Origin: Betaproteobacteria bacterium
Lineage (GTDB): Bacteria; Pseudomonadota; Gammaproteobacteria; Burkholderiales; Burkholderiaceae_E
Assembly (NCBI GenBank): GCA_016868095.1
Contig: VGHV01000101.1
Span: 1 to 7,997, forward strand
Length of the DNA stretch: 7,997 bases
Direction of reading: 5' to 3'
Shown in pieces: positions 6,141 to 7,997 of this stretch. Under the pieces are notes generated by a model. That model ran no database searches, was not told the DNA's origin, and worked only from the letters and a program-made list of their open reading frames with translations. The position numbers and the translations under genes are program-made. Within the stretch, counting starts at the first letter, position 1. Every line of letters begins with the position of its first letter.

Positions 6141-7415
6141 ATGTCCATCGAAACGGCTGCTCGCGACCACAAACGCCTAGCCTCGAGAGCATTTATGCCT
6201 TATCCGTCCGTGGCGCTTGCTGCGGCAAGTCATGGGCCCTTGGCAGGCTTAAGTTTTGCTGTCAAGGATTTGTTTGATGTTGCGGGCTATCCAACCAGCG
6301 GTGGTCAGCCCATGCTGCTTGCCATGTCTGGCATCAAGACCCGCTCCACCCCAGTAGTGACCCAGTTGCTCGATGCAGGTGCACAGTTTGTGGGTAAGAC
6401 GATCACCGATGAGCTTGCTTTTTCGATCAACGGACAGAATGCCCATTTCGGGGATCCAATCAATCCTCATGCACCCGATCGCATCAGTGGCGGTTCGTCC
6501 TCGGGTTCGGCTTCGGCGGTCGCGCATGGCCTTTGCGATATCGGGATTGGCAGCGATACCGGTGGTTCGGTCCGAGCACCGGCAAATCATTGTGGATTAA
6601 TCGGTATGCGAACAAGTCACGGACTCGTAAGCCTTGAGCACGCCGTGGCGTTTGCGCCAAGTCTTGATAGCTGTGGCTGGTTTGCAAGCGACATCGATGT
6701 GTTTGTCAAGGCTAGTGAGGTTTTGTTGCAAGCGCCCGTCTGCCAAACACGCTTGCTTGGACCTATCAGTAAGCCACGATGGATGCTTGGCAGCCCGTGG
6801 TGGTCGGCGCTAGCTCCTGAGGTTGGTAAGGCGCATCAAGCGGCGATGCAGGGCATCGGCGATGCGATTGGGCAAGCTGGGCAAGCTTTGTCGTCTTTTG
6901 ACATCGATTTTCCTGCGTTTGGGGCTACGGGCCTTGATGATCTTGTGCTCGCATTCAGACAGATTCAAGGCTTTGAAGCCTGGCAGTGCGATGGCGCACT
7001 GATTCAAGACTATGCACTTTCGCTTGGGCCTGGTGTGGCCGAGCGATTCGCCTGGGCGAGTCAGGTAAGCGAGGTTGACTACATCAAAGCGTCGAAATTG
7101 CGTGAAGCCTTCACCGATTGGATGCATCTGCAACTGGCAGACGATGGGCTTCTCATCGTCCCGACCATGCCAGATGTCGCGCCGCTACGGCAAGCAGACT
7201 CTGCGTCGCTTGATCAATACCGTGCCGCGGCGATGCGAATGCTTTGCGTTGCCGGTCTTTGTCGCCTGCCGCAAATCAATTTGCCCTTGTCACAACACCT
7301 TGGTGCACCGCTTGGGCTTTCGCTGATTGGGCCTGCTGGAAGTGATCTCGCGCTCTTGCCTTGGGCTAAGTTTTTGATGCAAGCGGGTACCAGGCTGGAT
7401 CACGCCGCTCCATAA
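6141..7415 (+). CDS. Amidase-signature family hydrolase, indole-acetamide-amidase-like
   Basis: A 424-residue cytoplasmic serine amidase that hydrolyses a carboxamide to a carboxylic acid and ammonia or an amine. The Ser-cisSer-Lys triad is complete: K42 in FAVKDLFD, the cis serine S119 in GGSSSGSA, and the nucleophile S143 in GSDTGGSVRAPA, with the 24-residue spacing of the family. The stretch SINGQNAHFGDPINPHAPDR (95-114), and the segment ending GLVSLEHAVAFAPSLDSCGW (161-180), resemble plant AMI1-type indole-3-acetamide amidases more than GatA or allophanate hydrolases. AAAGGA (6126-6131) 9 nt before ATG 6141 supports the start. It is the last gene of the series, and its 3' end overlaps the convergent enoyl-CoA hydratase gene by 50 bp. 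The natural amide is unknown. It could release an acid from an amide made or imported by the operon, or detoxify one. Confidence 0.93.
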   Translation: MSIETAARDHKRLASRAFMPYPSVALAAASHGPLAGLSFAVKDLFDVAGYPTSGGQPMLLAMSGIKTRSTPVVTQLLDAGAQFVGKTITDELAFSINGQNAHFGDPINPHAPDRISGGSSSGSASAVAHGLCDIGIGSDTGGSVRAPANHCGLIGMRTSHGLVSLEHAVAFAPSLDSCGWFASDIDVFVKASEVLLQAPVCQTRLLGPISKPRWMLGSPWWSALAPEVGKAHQAAMQGIGDAIGQAGQALSSFDIDFPAFGATGLDDLVLAFRQIQGFEAWQCDGALIQDYALSLGPGVAERFAWASQVSEVDYIKASKLREAFTDWMHLQLADDGLLIVPTMPDVAPLRQADSASLDQYRAAAMRMLCVAGLCRLPQINLPLSQHLGAPLGLSLIGPAGSDLALLPWAKFLMQAGTRLDHAAP

Positions 7416-7997
7416 ACGACTTGCTACCCTCAATCGCCTCCTGGGTCGACCTGCGCGATGCATGTTCTTCAATGAGCGCATCCAACGCGCGCTTATCCAA
7501 GATGGCATCGGCAACTGCAAGGCTTCGCGCTTTGCAAGCGGCAACAGCACCAGGCGCATTGCGAAGGAGTTGGTCAATGAGGCTTTCAGCGCGTGTGCCC
7601 AGTGCACTTTCATCGCTGACAATTTCGTGAATAAGTCCGATGTTTAGAGCCTGCCTGGCATCAAAATGCTCGCAGGTCTGTAGGTACCTCCGCAATTGAC
7701 GCAATCCGATCGCCTGGCAAAGTTGCGGCAAGATAATTGTGGGTACCAAGCCCCACCGGGCCTCGGTGATGCCAAACCGTGCCCGCTCGCTGGCAAGCAC
7801 CACATCGCATGCGGCAATCAGTCCGGTACCGCCCCCAAAACAGCCGCCATGGACAAGTGCAATCGTTGTCGGTCGCACATGCTGAAGTCGATCGATGGCG
7901 CGAGCGGTATGTCGAGAAGCTGCAAGATTTGCGGCTTCACCTTCGCTGGCAAGTGCTGCGATCCAGGCAAGGTCAGCGCCCGCTTGACAGGACTGCC
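7366..7997 (-). CDS. Enoyl-CoA hydratase/isomerase family protein, methylglutaconyl-CoA-hydratase-like, 5' end outside window
   Basis: The last 209 residues of a crotonase-fold protein read through the window edge to TAG 7366-7368. The oxyanion-hole/CoA region is present as QAGADLAW (residues 4-11 of the visible part), followed by GGCFGGGTGLIAACDVVLA (50-68), RFGITEARWGLVP (73-85) and the LRRYLQTCEHFDARQALNIG segment. This pattern is closest in style to LiuC-like methylglutaconyl-CoA hydratases of leucine breakdown. One catalytic glutamate (E78, in ITEAR, matching crotonase Glu164) is kept. The partner Glu144 is replaced by G58 in GGGTG, which I also recall for LiuC-like proteins. An internal GTG at 7878 is not the true start, because coding similarity continues upstream of it. 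The gene faces the amidase and overlaps its end, so it probably belongs to a separate transcription unit. The substrate is inferred only from family style. Confidence 0.92.
   Translation of the reverse strand, partial: QSCQAGADLAWIAALASEGEAANLAASRHTARAIDRLQHVRPTTIALVHGGCFGGGTGLIAACDVVLASERARFGITEARWGLVPTIILPQLCQAIGLRQLRRYLQTCEHFDARQALNIGLIHEIVSDESALGTRAESLIDQLLRNAPGAVAACKARSLAVADAILDKRALDALIEEHASRRSTQEAIEGSKSFMERRDPAWYPLASKT

Overview
The window looks like a chromosomal catabolic (accessory-metabolism) region from a proteobacterium. The protein styles fit Burkholderiales-like Betaproteobacteria best, but this rests on family resemblance read by eye and no taxonomic search was possible. Base composition is moderate to fairly high in GC in the genes. 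The 425-520 control region is clearly AT-rich. No tRNA, rRNA, CRISPR array, insertion sequence, attachment site or origin was seen.

Layout. A LysR-type regulator (1-424, minus strand, C-terminal part outside the window) is divergent from a plus-strand series that fills most of the window. The AT-rich region between them holds nested inverted repeats with a T-N11-A LysR-type box. Next comes a small ORF (570-815) with its own Shine-Dalgarno sequence but an in-frame amber codon at position 11. It is followed by an MFS transporter (881-2107, GTG start), a single-subunit molybdopterin/[4Fe-4S] oxidoreductase of the DMSO-reductase superfamily (2175-4307, probable TTG start), an FAD dehydrogenase of the 3-ketosteroid-delta1-dehydrogenase/fumarate-reductase type (4322-6106), and an amidase-signature hydrolase resembling indole-acetamide amidases (6141-7415). 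The gaps are short (about 65, 67, 14 and 34 nt) and no terminator is visible between them, so one transcript is likely. An enoyl-CoA hydratase/isomerase gene of the methylglutaconyl-CoA-hydratase-like type comes in from the right on the minus strand (7366-7997, 5' end outside) and overlaps the amidase 3' end by 50 bp, tail to tail.

How the genes may work together (inference). The regulator probably senses a small organic compound and controls the divergent operon. The MFS protein would import that compound or export a product. The amidase would cleave an amide, and the flavoprotein would desaturate a ring or chain next to a carbonyl. The molybdoenzyme would carry out a hydroxylation, reduction, hydration or transhydroxylation in the cytoplasm. 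Neither redox enzyme has a visible Tat signal, cytochrome or iron-sulfur partner subunit here. I do not recognise this gene combination as a named pathway, so the substrate is unknown.
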